A stretch of 6,544 nucleotides of DNA from Eubacteriales Family XIII. Incertae Sedis bacterium (GTDB lineage Bacteria > Bacillota_A > Clostridia > Peptostreptococcales > Anaerovoracaceae), in contig JAITLA010000141.1 of assembly GCA_031278145.1 (NCBI GenBank), forward strand, positions 1-6,544. The letters run 5' to 3'. Position 1 is the stretch's first letter, and each line of letters starts with the position of its first letter. Under the pieces are notes generated by a model. The model saw nothing but the letters and a program-made list of their open reading frames with translations. It was not told the DNA's origin and ran no database searches. The translations under genes were made by a program, and so were the position numbers. Shown here one piece after another: positions 1-6,544 of this stretch.

Positions 1-1705
1 CGATGACGCTGCTCCCGTCCCGAAAGACGAATTCGAGCACGTCCGCCTTGGGCAAATCCATGCCGCTCTCGCGTCCGTCCGCGGCGATCCTGCGCGACGA
101 AAGGCAGTCCGCCTTCTCCGCGACGGGCGCGCGGAAGAGCGCCTCGGGCGGCCGTTCCCGCAGCGCGCGCATAATGCGCCCTATGCGGTGCATGCCGCTC
201 TCGCCCTCCATGGTGAACTCGAGCAGGGCGTTTTCGCAGAAGCCGCAGCTGCGGTAGATCGCCTCCAGCCGGTCCACAATCGTAAGGCCCTCTTCCTTGC
301 AGGCGGCCGCCAGCTCCGCAATCAGCATGCAGGCGTTGACGGCGTCCTTGTCGCGCACATGCGTGCCGGACATGTAGCCGCAGCTTTCCTCGAAGCCGAA
401 GATGTAGCGCTCCGCCTCGCCCAGTTCCTCGAGCCGCGTGATCCGCCGGCCGATGAACTTGAAGCCCGTGAGGACGTTGATCATCTCCACGCCGTAGCGT
501 GCCGCGACGGTCGTGGCCAAGGGGCTCGACACGATGGTCTTGACGGCGAGGGGCCGCTTTGGCATCGTGCCCGCGGCCGTCCGCGACGCGCAGATGAAAT
601 CCAGCAGGAGCACGCCCACCTCGTTGCCGGTCAAGAGCCTGTACGCGCCGTCGTGCCACACGGCCACGCCCACCCTGTCGCAGTCCGGATCGGTGGCCAT
701 CAGGATGTCGGGCGGCCGCCCCTCCGCGCGCAGGCGCTCGCAGAGCGCAAGTCCCCGCGCGAGCGCTTCCTTTTTTTCGGGATTCGGGTAGGGGCAGGTC
801 GGGAATGCGCCGTCGGGGGCCTCCTGCTCCTTCACAACATGCAGATCCGTCAGGCCGATTGCGGCGAGCACGCGTCTGACGGGTATATTTCCCGTTCCGT
901 TCAACGGCGTATAGACGGCGGAAAGGCCCGAGAAGTTCCGCTTTCCCATCGAGAGCGCCAAAACGGCGTCGAGGAAGGCGTCCATAACGGCGTCCGGCAG
1001 GATTGTAAGCCGCGCGCCGCCGTCCGCGGGACGCGCCGCCGCGGCCGCGAGGCGCGCCGCGAAGGGGCCGTCGAAGGCCGAAGCGACGGTCTTGACGTCC
1101 GCGAAGATATCCACCGCTTCGATAAGGGCCGCGATTGCGTCCGCCTCTGCGGGCAGGCTCTGCTCCCCCGCCGCGTCGTACACCTTGTAGCCGTTGTATT
1201 CCTTCGTGTTGTGGCTTGCCGTGATCATCACGCCCGCGTCGCAGCCGCAGTACCGCACGGCGAAGGAGAGCGCCGGCGTCGGCGCCAGAGCGGGATAGAT
1301 GCGCACGTCTATATCGTTCGCGAGCAGCACGCAGGCCGTTTCGAAGGCGAAGTCGTCCGACTTGATCCGATTGTCATAGCCGATTGCGACCGACGGACGC
1401 TTTTCCGCACCCCGCTTTTCCGCACCCCGCTTTTCCGCGTTGATATAATTCGCGAGGCCCTGCGTGATGCGCCGCACCGTATGGATGTTCATGCGGTTGT
1501 CACCCGCGCCGATTATGCCGCGCATGCCGGCCGTTCCGAATTCGAGATCCCGGTAGAAGCGATCCCCCAGCTCGTCCTCCGCCGCGCCGCCGGGCGCTTC
1601 CCGCACCGCCCGCTCCAAGGCGGAAAGCTCCGCGCGAAGCGCCGCGTCCAGATCCGGCCACTCGAGCCAGCGCTCGAGCCTTCCTGCGATTTCATTCGTT
1701 ATCAT
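1..1705 (-). CDS. pgcA: Alpha-phosphoglucomutase / phosphomannomutase (PgcA type), C-terminus beyond the left edge
   Basis: This enzyme interconverts glucose-6-phosphate and glucose-1-phosphate (possibly the mannose phosphates too) in the cytoplasm, supplying precursors for UDP-glucose and envelope glycopolymers. The frame has 568 complete codons. Visible motifs are EFGTAGMRG near residues 55-63, the catalytic phosphoserine loop TASHN with Ser164, the metal-binding loop DPDCDR at 339-344, and the sugar-binding loop GFEESCGY at 437-444. The usual Pro after TASHN is Thr here. The sequence stops just before the expected RPSGTEP phosphate-binding loop, so I estimate about 45-55 residues are missing off the edge. 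The start is ATG at 1705, three bases after the stop of the response regulator gene. An AGGCGG-like site inside that gene is rather distant (about 12 nt), which suggests translational coupling. The 15-bp in-frame repeat gives EKRGA EKRGA EKR at residues 91-103, in a loop before the AIGYDNR strand. The family is secure; glucose versus mannose preference cannot be read from sequence alone. Confidence 0.93.
   Translation of the reverse strand, partial: MITNEIAGRLERWLEWPDLDAALRAELSALERAVREAPGGAAEDELGDRFYRDLEFGTAGMRGIIGAGDNRMNIHTVRRITQGLANYINAEKRGAEKRGAEKRPSVAIGYDNRIKSDDFAFETACVLLANDIDVRIYPALAPTPALSFAVRYCGCDAGVMITASHNTKEYNGYKVYDAAGEQSLPAEADAIAALIEAVDIFADVKTVASAFDGPFAARLAAAAARPADGGARLTILPDAVMDAFLDAVLALSMGKRNFSGLSAVYTPLNGTGNIPVRRVLAAIGLTDLHVVKEQEAPDGAFPTCPYPNPEKKEALARGLALCERLRAEGRPPDILMATDPDCDRVGVAVWHDGAYRLLTGNEVGVLLLDFICASRTAAGTMPKRPLAVKTIVSSPLATTVAARYGVEMINVLTGFKFIGRRITRLEELGEAERYIFGFEESCGYMSGTHVRDKDAVNACMLIAELAAACKEEGLTIVDRLEAIYRSCGFCENALLEFTMEGESGMHRIGRIMRALRERPPEALFRAPVAEKADCLSSRRIAADGRESGMDLPKADVLEFVFRDGSSVI
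1398..1438. repeat. 15-bp tandem repeat, about 2.7 copies, in frame within pgcA
   Basis: The plus-strand unit cgcttttccgcaccc occurs at 1398-1412 and again, identically, at 1413-1427. A partial third copy covers 1428-1438. Because the unit is a multiple of three, it encodes the protein repeat EKRGA EKRGA EKR without breaking the frame. Identical copies at the DNA level suggest recent slippage duplication rather than selection on the protein alone. Confidence 0.9.
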
Positions 1706-1708
1706 CGT

Positions 1709-2668
1709 CTATAAAACCCGCCTTTCGCCGTCTGAGGCCGGGGACGCGTCCGCTCTGCGGTCCACGCAGTAATTGCTCCCCTGCATGCGCTTCAGCTTCT
1801 TCTTCAGCTCGGCCGCTATATCGCCGATTATGAGATAATTGTCCAGCTCGCGGTGCCGGTTCGTGGCCACCGCAATCGAAATGCTCATGAGCGGAAACAC
1901 ATCCACCTCGCCCTTGCGGTTTATGGTTCTGACGCTGTGCGCCGCTCGGTCCGCCTCGTTGTAAAAACCCCGTATCTTCTCGTCGAAGATCGCGATGATC
2001 TCCTCGCAGATCCGCTCAACCTTGTCCGGGGTCGTGACGAATATGAAATCGTCCCCGCCGATATGCCCCGTGAAATCGTCCGCATTGCCCCAGAGCCTGA
2101 TCTGATCGCGCAGGATATCGGCCGTCAAAACGATGACCGTATCGCCCCGCGAGAAGCTGTAGGCGTCGTTGTAGGCCTTGAAATTGTCCAAATCCACATA
2201 GCCCACCGCAAATTTGTCGCCCCTGCTGATGCGGCTTACGACCTCCCGCTGTATCTCGATGTTCCCGGGGAGCCCCGTCAGGGGATTGGCGTTCCTGTTT
2301 CGGTCTATGCGGCGCAGCAGGTTCTTGATGCGGCTGATCAGCTCGCGGTTGTTGAAGGGCTTCGTGATGTAGTCGTCCGCGCCGAGCTCGAGGCCGAGCA
2401 GTATGTCCTCCTGCTTGTCGGAGGAGGTGATCATGACGATGGGCATCAGGTTGTTGCTCTCCGACTCCCGCAGGATGCGGCAGACCTCGAAGCCGCTCAT
2501 TCCGCGCAGGACGCCGTCGAGAAGCACGAGATCCGGTTTCTCGCGCTTGACCAGCTCAAGCCCTTCCTCGCCGTCGTTCGCCTCCGCCACCGCGTACTCG
2601 GAGGACAGCACCACGCGCAGCTGCCCTCTGAAAAACGGGCTGTCGTCAATCACCAAAATCTTTTTCAC
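1709..2668 (-). CDS. Response regulator with receiver domain and GGDEF-type domain carrying a GGDDF signature
   Basis: This is a cytoplasmic two-component regulator of 319 residues. The receiver domain (about 1-120) has the acidic pair Asp8/Asp9, phospho-acceptor Asp51 in LLDG, Thr81 and Lys103 in the TKPF motif, so it looks competent for phosphorylation. The output domain (about 128-300) starts with NPLTGLPGN and has YVDLDNFKAYND (Asp159 is the expected metal ligand). Its signature is GGDDF at 204-208 instead of GGDEF or GGEEF. The site expected to hold the inhibitory RxxD motif (195-198) reads NADD, so there is no I-site. There is no EAL or HD-GYP domain. Diguanylate cyclase activity is possible, but the Glu-to-Asp change leaves it uncertain; it may bind nucleotide without making c-di-GMP. 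The GTG start at 2668 is chosen because MKKILVIDD begins the receiver fold there and a GGAAGGAA site lies just upstream; the 57 upstream in-frame codons run back into ispE. The gene lies 44 nt after ispE and 3 nt before pgcA. No histidine kinase is present in the window. Confidence 0.9.
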   Translation of the reverse strand: MKKILVIDDSPFFRGQLRVVLSSEYAVAEANDGEEGLELVKREKPDLVLLDGVLRGMSGFEVCRILRESESNNLMPIVMITSSDKQEDILLGLELGADDYITKPFNNRELISRIKNLLRRIDRNRNANPLTGLPGNIEIQREVVSRISRGDKFAVGYVDLDNFKAYNDAYSFSRGDTVIVLTADILRDQIRLWGNADDFTGHIGGDDFIFVTTPDKVERICEEIIAIFDEKIRGFYNEADRAAHSVRTINRKGEVDVFPLMSISIAVATNRHRELDNYLIIGDIAAELKKKLKRMQGSNYCVDRRADASPASDGERRVL

Positions 2669-2673
2669 CGATC

Positions 2674-2681
2674 TTCCTTCC
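2674..2681 (-). promoter_or_regulatory. Ribosome binding site that fixes the GTG start of the response regulator
   Basis: The minus strand reads GGAAGGAA, followed after a short spacer by GTG at 2668. The upstream ATG at 2839 has no such support and lies inside ispE, so the GTG start is preferred. Confidence 0.7.
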
Positions 2682-2712
2682 GACCTTGGGCCGTAGCGCA
2701 CGCGGGCGCGGG

Positions 2713-3705
2713 CTACAGTAGCTCCGCCATCCAAACGCCGCTCTCCGTGCGCCGCAGGGCATCGAACGCGGTTTCGCAGGCGGCGCGATCCCGATACCAC
2801 GCAAACACCGAGGAACCGCTGCCGCTCATGAGCGCGCATTCGGCGTTTTTGTCCGCCGCCAAGCGCTCCTTTATATCCACAATCACAGGATACTCTTTTA
2901 GGACGGCGATTTCAAGTACGTTTATCATGTTTTTTCTGATTTTTCCACCGTCGCCCGTCCGAAGGCCTTCCACGAGCGCGTCCGTATCGGGACGCGCGGA
3001 TATGGCCGAGAGGTCGAGGCCCGCGTAGACGGCGGCGGTGGACAAGGACAGGGCCGGCTTGGCTATGATCGCAAAGCCGCGCAGCGGCGGAAGCGGCGTC
3101 AGGCGCTCCCCCAGCCCCTCGGCGAGGGCGCAGCTCGACGCGAAGTCGCCCCGCAGGCCGAGCGCCCCGTTCAGGGCCGCCTGTCCCATAACGCAAAACG
3201 GAACATCGGCGCCTATGCGGGACCCGAGTTCCATCAAGCTTCGCAGGCGGGCGGCGGGCGCCTCCGCCGGCGGGGCGTTCCGCCGCGGGCACAAAAGCGC
3301 GAGGGCCAGAAGCACCGCGGCCGCGTCGCAGCTGCCGCCCGCCAGACCCGCCGCAAGCGGTATGCGCTTTTGCAGGCGTATCGTGACGCTTCCGCGAAAC
3401 GCCGGGGCAAAGGCCGCGAGAAAAACCCGCGCCGCCCGCACCGCGAGGTTTTGCCCATCCGTCGGAAGCGCGCGGATGTCGGGGCCGTCCGCCTCCGCCG
3501 ACAGCGCGACGCGCGCGCCGGCGCCGCCGTCCTCCCGCACGCGGACCTCCACCGTATCGAACAGATCGACCTGCTGCATCACGGTCCGTATGCTGTGATA
3601 TCCGCTCGGCAGCTTGCCCGGGATGTCGATGGACAGATTGATCTTCGCGTAGGCCTTCAAGGCGATTGTCCGGTCGACGCGGGATCTCGCTTCGGCTTCG
3701 TCCAT
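2713..3705 (-). CDS. ispE: 4-diphosphocytidyl-2-C-methyl-D-erythritol kinase
   Basis: This cytoplasmic GHMP-family kinase phosphorylates the 2-hydroxyl of CDP-methylerythritol, the ATP-dependent step of the MEP pathway to isopentenyl diphosphate. The protein has 330 residues. The N-terminal AYAKINLSIDI motif contains the catalytic Lys21. A GYHSIRTVMQQVDL block follows at 35-48. The ATP-binding glycine loop PLAAGLAGGSCDAA lies at 116-129, the catalytic Asp167 in GADVPF, and the third GHMP motif MSGSGSSVFAWY near the C-terminus. The family usually has SGSGPT there, so a Pro is replaced by Ser. Residues about 175-192 look like an insertion between VMG and ALAEG, which are nearly adjacent in the homologues I remember. 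The ATG at 3705 is chosen because GGAAGGA sits 6 nt upstream. Longer upstream frames overlap the preceding gene and are low-complexity. The gene lies 46 nt downstream of the membrane protein gene and 44 nt upstream of the regulator. Confidence 0.95.
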   Translation of the reverse strand: MDEAEARSRVDRTIALKAYAKINLSIDIPGKLPSGYHSIRTVMQQVDLFDTVEVRVREDGGAGARVALSAEADGPDIRALPTDGQNLAVRAARVFLAAFAPAFRGSVTIRLQKRIPLAAGLAGGSCDAAAVLLALALLCPRRNAPPAEAPAARLRSLMELGSRIGADVPFCVMGQAALNGALGLRGDFASSCALAEGLGERLTPLPPLRGFAIIAKPALSLSTAAVYAGLDLSAISARPDTDALVEGLRTGDGGKIRKNMINVLEIAVLKEYPVIVDIKERLAADKNAECALMSGSGSSVFAWYRDRAACETAFDALRRTESGVWMAELL

Positions 3706-3722
3706 ATTCAATCCTTCCGAAA

Positions 3723-3751
3723 CGCGGGCCCGCCGCGCCCGGGCGGCCGCG
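3723..3751 (-). other. GC-rich hairpin between the membrane protein gene and ispE, possible attenuator or processing site
   Basis: On the minus strand CGCGG-CCGCC can pair with GGCGG-(GC bulge)-CCGCG around a 7-nt loop, giving about ten G/C pairs. It begins immediately after the stop codon of the membrane protein gene. Only a three-T run follows, so it is a poor rho-independent terminator. It could weaken read-through or protect the upstream mRNA end. GC-rich DNA forms such hairpins by chance, so confidence is low. Confidence 0.35.
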
Positions 3752-4651
3752 CTACTTTCTTCTCTTGCTCCGTGTGGCGCCGCCTCGGGCCTTGGGCTTG
3801 GTCGTGCCCTTCGCGCGCTGCGCCGCTTCTTCGCGCGCCTTCTTCTCGGCGGCGGCCTTCCGTCCCGTTTTGTAGCCGCTCCCCGCAGCCGCAATCGGGC
3901 GCGGGGCCCGCACGTGCTTCACGCGGCGGCCGCCTGCGGCGGCCGCGCTTTCGGCATCCTTCGCGTCCGCATCCTTATCCGCGGCGGAAGCGCCCGCGCC
4001 GGCCCTTCTCTTGGCGGCCTGCCGCTTCCGCTTCTCTTCCTTCGCAACGATCTCCGTGACGCTCTTGCCCGTTTCCTTTGCGACCTTGTAGGGGTTCACC
4101 CTCTGCTTGTCGGCCGTGGCCGCGGCGGCCTTTCGCGCCTGTCTGCGCATCGAGAGCGTGGAAAACACCAGCATGCCGACGACCATGACGCCCATGAGCA
4201 CCATGTTGACCGTCATATCCCTGGAGGTGTTCCGCGTGCGGAAGGTGATGACCTTCTGCGTTTCCAGCGTGGAATCGTCCGCGGCCTGCAGCTCCGGCGA
4301 TATCTCAAACCTGTATTCCCGGTCCGAGCCCAGGCCTTCCTTCTCGTTCTCGGGCTCGGCGACCACGAGGATGTAGTTCCGATCCGCGTCCGTATAGAGG
4401 ACGCGCAGCGGCACCGACCGGTCTTCCTCGTCCAACAGCTTGAAGCAGGCTTCGTTCTGCGCGCGATACGCCTCGGTGGACACATCCCGGTCGAAGAAGA
4501 GTTTGATCCCCAGATTGATCGGAGGCGATGATCGGCTGCCTTCCTCGGGGTAGTTTTCCACAAGGCGCAGTCCTTCGGCGAAGCAGGTTGCCGTCGACAA
4601 AAGGAGCACCGGCAACAAAACCATGAAAAACACGCCGATAGATTTTCTCAT
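3752..4651 (-). CDS. Exported Ig-like (Big_5-like) single-pass membrane protein with Lys/Arg/Ala-rich tail, function unknown
   Basis: I do not recognise this 299-residue protein by name. Residues 1-25 form a signal peptide: MRKS, a hydrophobic core, then a likely cleavage after CFA at residue 25. Residues about 27-141 resemble a bacterial Ig-like domain of the Big_5/SbsA kind. An early YPEEGS turn, then LFFDRDVS, and a closing VITFRTRN strand fit that fold. A transmembrane segment lies at about 146-168, followed by MRRQARK. By the positive-inside rule the Ig-like domain is outside and the tail inside. The tail (about 169-299) is extremely rich in Lys, Arg, Ala and Glu. It holds a more ordered stretch, VNPYKVAKETGKSVTEIVAK (185-204), and then low-complexity helix-prone sequence ending RSKRRK. 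The ATG start overlaps the tadA stop as ATGA, with GGAGGA 9 nt upstream. Possible roles include envelope scaffolding or anchoring to nucleic acid or acidic lipid; none is shown. The reading frame and topology are secure. Confidence 0.85.
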   Translation of the reverse strand: MRKSIGVFFMVLLPVLLLSTATCFAEGLRLVENYPEEGSRSSPPINLGIKLFFDRDVSTEAYRAQNEACFKLLDEEDRSVPLRVLYTDADRNYILVVAEPENEKEGLGSDREYRFEISPELQAADDSTLETQKVITFRTRNTSRDMTVNMVLMGVMVVGMLVFSTLSMRRQARKAAAATADKQRVNPYKVAKETGKSVTEIVAKEEKRKRQAAKRRAGAGASAADKDADAKDAESAAAAGGRRVKHVRAPRPIAAAGSGYKTGRKAAAEKKAREEAAQRAKGTTKPKARGGATRSKRRK

Positions 4652-5190
4652 TGATCGTCGTCCTCCGCACGCGCGCGCTTCTTCGACCGAAGCCGCGCAA
4701 AGAATTCTTTCATTATGCGTTCGCATTCTTCCCGCAGGATGCCGGGCTCCACTTCCACGCGATGATTCAGCCTGTCGTCCCGCAACAGGCTGTAGAGCGA
4801 CACGCAGGCGCCGCCCTTGGCATTGAGCGTTCCGATGTACAACTTCTCCATGCGGGAGAGCACGAGCGCGCCCGCGCACATCGCGCAGGGCTCGGCCGTC
4901 ACGTACATGCGGCAGCCCGTGAGCCGCCACCCGCCGAGCGTCTTGGCCGCGCGGCGGATGGCCTCGATCTCGGCATGCGCCGTCGGGTCCTTCTCGCCCT
5001 CCGTCCGGTTGCGGCCCCGGCCTATGATCCGCCCGTCCCGCTCGACGACCGCGCCGATGGGGACCTCGCCCGCAGCGGCGGCCTCCGCAGCCTCCCGCAG
5101 GGCTTCCCGCATGAAGAAAACCGCTTCCGCTTCCGCGGCGGGCGCCGCACGCGGAGGCGGCTCTTGCCGCACAGTGTATAATGATATCAT
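4648..5190 (-). CDS. tadA: tRNA-specific adenosine deaminase (A34 to inosine)
   Basis: This cytoplasmic zinc enzyme deaminates wobble adenosine-34 to inosine in tRNA-Arg(ACG). The cytidine/deoxycytidylate deaminase fold is clear: GEVPIGAVV near 41-49, TAHAE with zinc ligand His72 and proton-shuttling Glu74, and AEPCAMCAG with zinc ligands Cys102 and Cys105. A KGGACVSLYSLL segment and the C-terminal FFARLRSKK helix also match TadA. With the ATG at 5190 the protein has 180 residues, about 20-25 more than the usual TadA, and its first 20 or so residues are Pro/Ala-rich. Alternatives are GTG at 5172 and ATG at 5112, whose Met27 aligns with a Met conserved near the start of Firmicute TadA proteins. 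A promoter-like sequence overlaps the 5190 start. The acidic C-terminus AEDDDQ is encoded by DNA that also carries the ribosome binding site of the next gene, which overlaps by 4 nt. The function is secure; the start is not. Confidence 0.93.
   Translation of the reverse strand: MISLYTVRQEPPPRAAPAAEAEAVFFMREALREAAEAAAAGEVPIGAVVERDGRIIGRGRNRTEGEKDPTAHAEIEAIRRAAKTLGGWRLTGCRMYVTAEPCAMCAGALVLSRMEKLYIGTLNAKGGACVSLYSLLRDDRLNHRVEVEPGILREECERIMKEFFARLRSKKRARAEDDDQ
4661..4666 (-). promoter_or_regulatory. Ribosome binding site for the membrane protein gene, inside the tadA 3' end
   Basis: The minus strand reads GGAGGA, nine bases before the ATG at 4651. It lies within the last codons of tadA, and the tadA stop overlaps the start as ATGA. 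This decides the start and indicates translational coupling. Confidence 0.8.
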
Positions 5191-5209
5191 AGGACCTCGG
5201 CTTTTTCAA
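5181..5209 (-). promoter_or_regulatory. Sigma-70-like promoter between eno and tadA
   Basis: On the minus strand a -35 box TTGAAA (5209-5204) and a -10 box TATCAT (5186-5181) are separated by exactly 17 nt. Each matches the consensus at five of six positions. Transcription would start near 5174, downstream of the ATG at 5190. That would favour a tadA start at GTG 5172 (nearly leaderless) or at ATG 5112. It could let tadA and the genes after it be expressed separately from eno. Confidence 0.5.
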
Positions 5210-5227
5210 GCTGTCGTTTTATGGTAA

Positions 5228-6535
<1,308 letters not shown>

Positions 6536-6537
6536 TC

Positions 6538-6543
6538 ATTAAA
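6538..6543 (-). promoter_or_regulatory. Possible -10 box of the eno promoter
   Basis: TTTAAT on the minus strand lies in the only AT-rich stretch of the window, about 40 nt before the eno start. Any -35 box would be outside the window, so this is a weak call. Confidence 0.25.
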
Positions 6544-6544
6544 T

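Noticed and set aside
188..1714. A 508-codon open frame on the plus strand opposite pgcA
   Set aside because: It is antisense to a gene with clear catalytic motifs. Its translation is Arg/His/Val/Ala-rich with no recognisable domain, as expected from GC-rich codon bias.
1853..3028. A 391-codon open frame on the plus strand opposite the response regulator and part of ispE
   Set aside because: It runs across two well-supported minus-strand genes and their intergenic gap, and its product shows no domain.
3706..3894. A 63-codon N-terminal extension of IspE
   Set aside because: It is a Arg/Ala-rich reading of the preceding gene's 3' end. The IspE fold starts just after the ATG at 3705, which has a GGAAGGA site.
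3370..4531. Overlapping plus-strand frames opposite ispE and the membrane protein gene
   Set aside because: Their composition is low-complexity Arg/Pro-rich, and they conflict with minus-strand genes that have good ribosome binding sites.
5177..5182. TATAAT on the plus strand, as a promoter antisense to eno
   Set aside because: There is no -35 box at the proper distance upstream, and no plus-strand gene follows. The minus-strand reading of the same AT-rich patch gives a better promoter.
4652..5209. A 186-codon N-terminal extension of the membrane protein in the same frame, through tadA
   Set aside because: The extension is an out-of-frame reading of tadA. The ATG at 4651 begins a clear signal peptide and has its own ribosome binding site.
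5199..5212. Small GCTT-GAAA-AAGC hairpin after eno as a terminator
   Set aside because: The stem is only four pairs and no T run follows on the minus strand.

Overview
The window is a compact block of housekeeping genes, all on the minus strand, from a GC-rich bacterium. Two things suggest a high-GC Firmicute of the Clostridia type: the strong AAGGAGG-type ribosome binding sites, and the Firmicute-like forms of TadA, IspE and the phosphoglucomutase. This placement is inferred from remembered family resemblance and not from any search. I see no mobile element, CRISPR array, tRNA, rRNA or defence gene.

In transcription order (right to left) the genes are: eno (enolase, 6499-5228); tadA (tRNA adenosine deaminase, 5190-4648); a secreted or membrane protein of unknown function with an Ig-like ectodomain and a very basic tail (4651-3752); ispE (3705-2713); a response regulator with a GGDEF-type output domain (2668-1709); and an alpha-phosphoglucomutase/phosphomannomutase of the PgcA type (1705 to beyond the left edge). 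Gaps are 37 nt, a 4-nt overlap, 46 nt, 44 nt and 3 nt. The layout therefore looks like one transcription unit or a few nested ones. No convincing rho-independent terminator separates any pair. A good sigma-70-like promoter lies between eno and tadA, and a GC-rich hairpin with only a short T run lies between the membrane protein gene and ispE.

The genes cover glycolysis (Eno), wobble-base editing (TadA), isoprenoid precursor synthesis by the MEP pathway (IspE) and glucose-1-phosphate supply for envelope polymers (PgcA). IspE and PgcA both feed cell-envelope synthesis. The regulator between them is coupled closely to pgcA, so a link between nucleotide signalling and envelope supply is possible but unproven. 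The regulator's output domain reads GGDDF instead of GGDEF and lacks the usual inhibitory RxxD site.

This is mostly an ordinary region. The points worth a second look are the GGDDF regulator and its coupling to pgcA, the Ig-like/basic-tail membrane protein overlapping tadA, a 15-bp in-frame tandem repeat in pgcA, a probable insertion in IspE, and the uncertain tadA start. Long plus-strand open frames are shadows of the GC-rich minus-strand genes.
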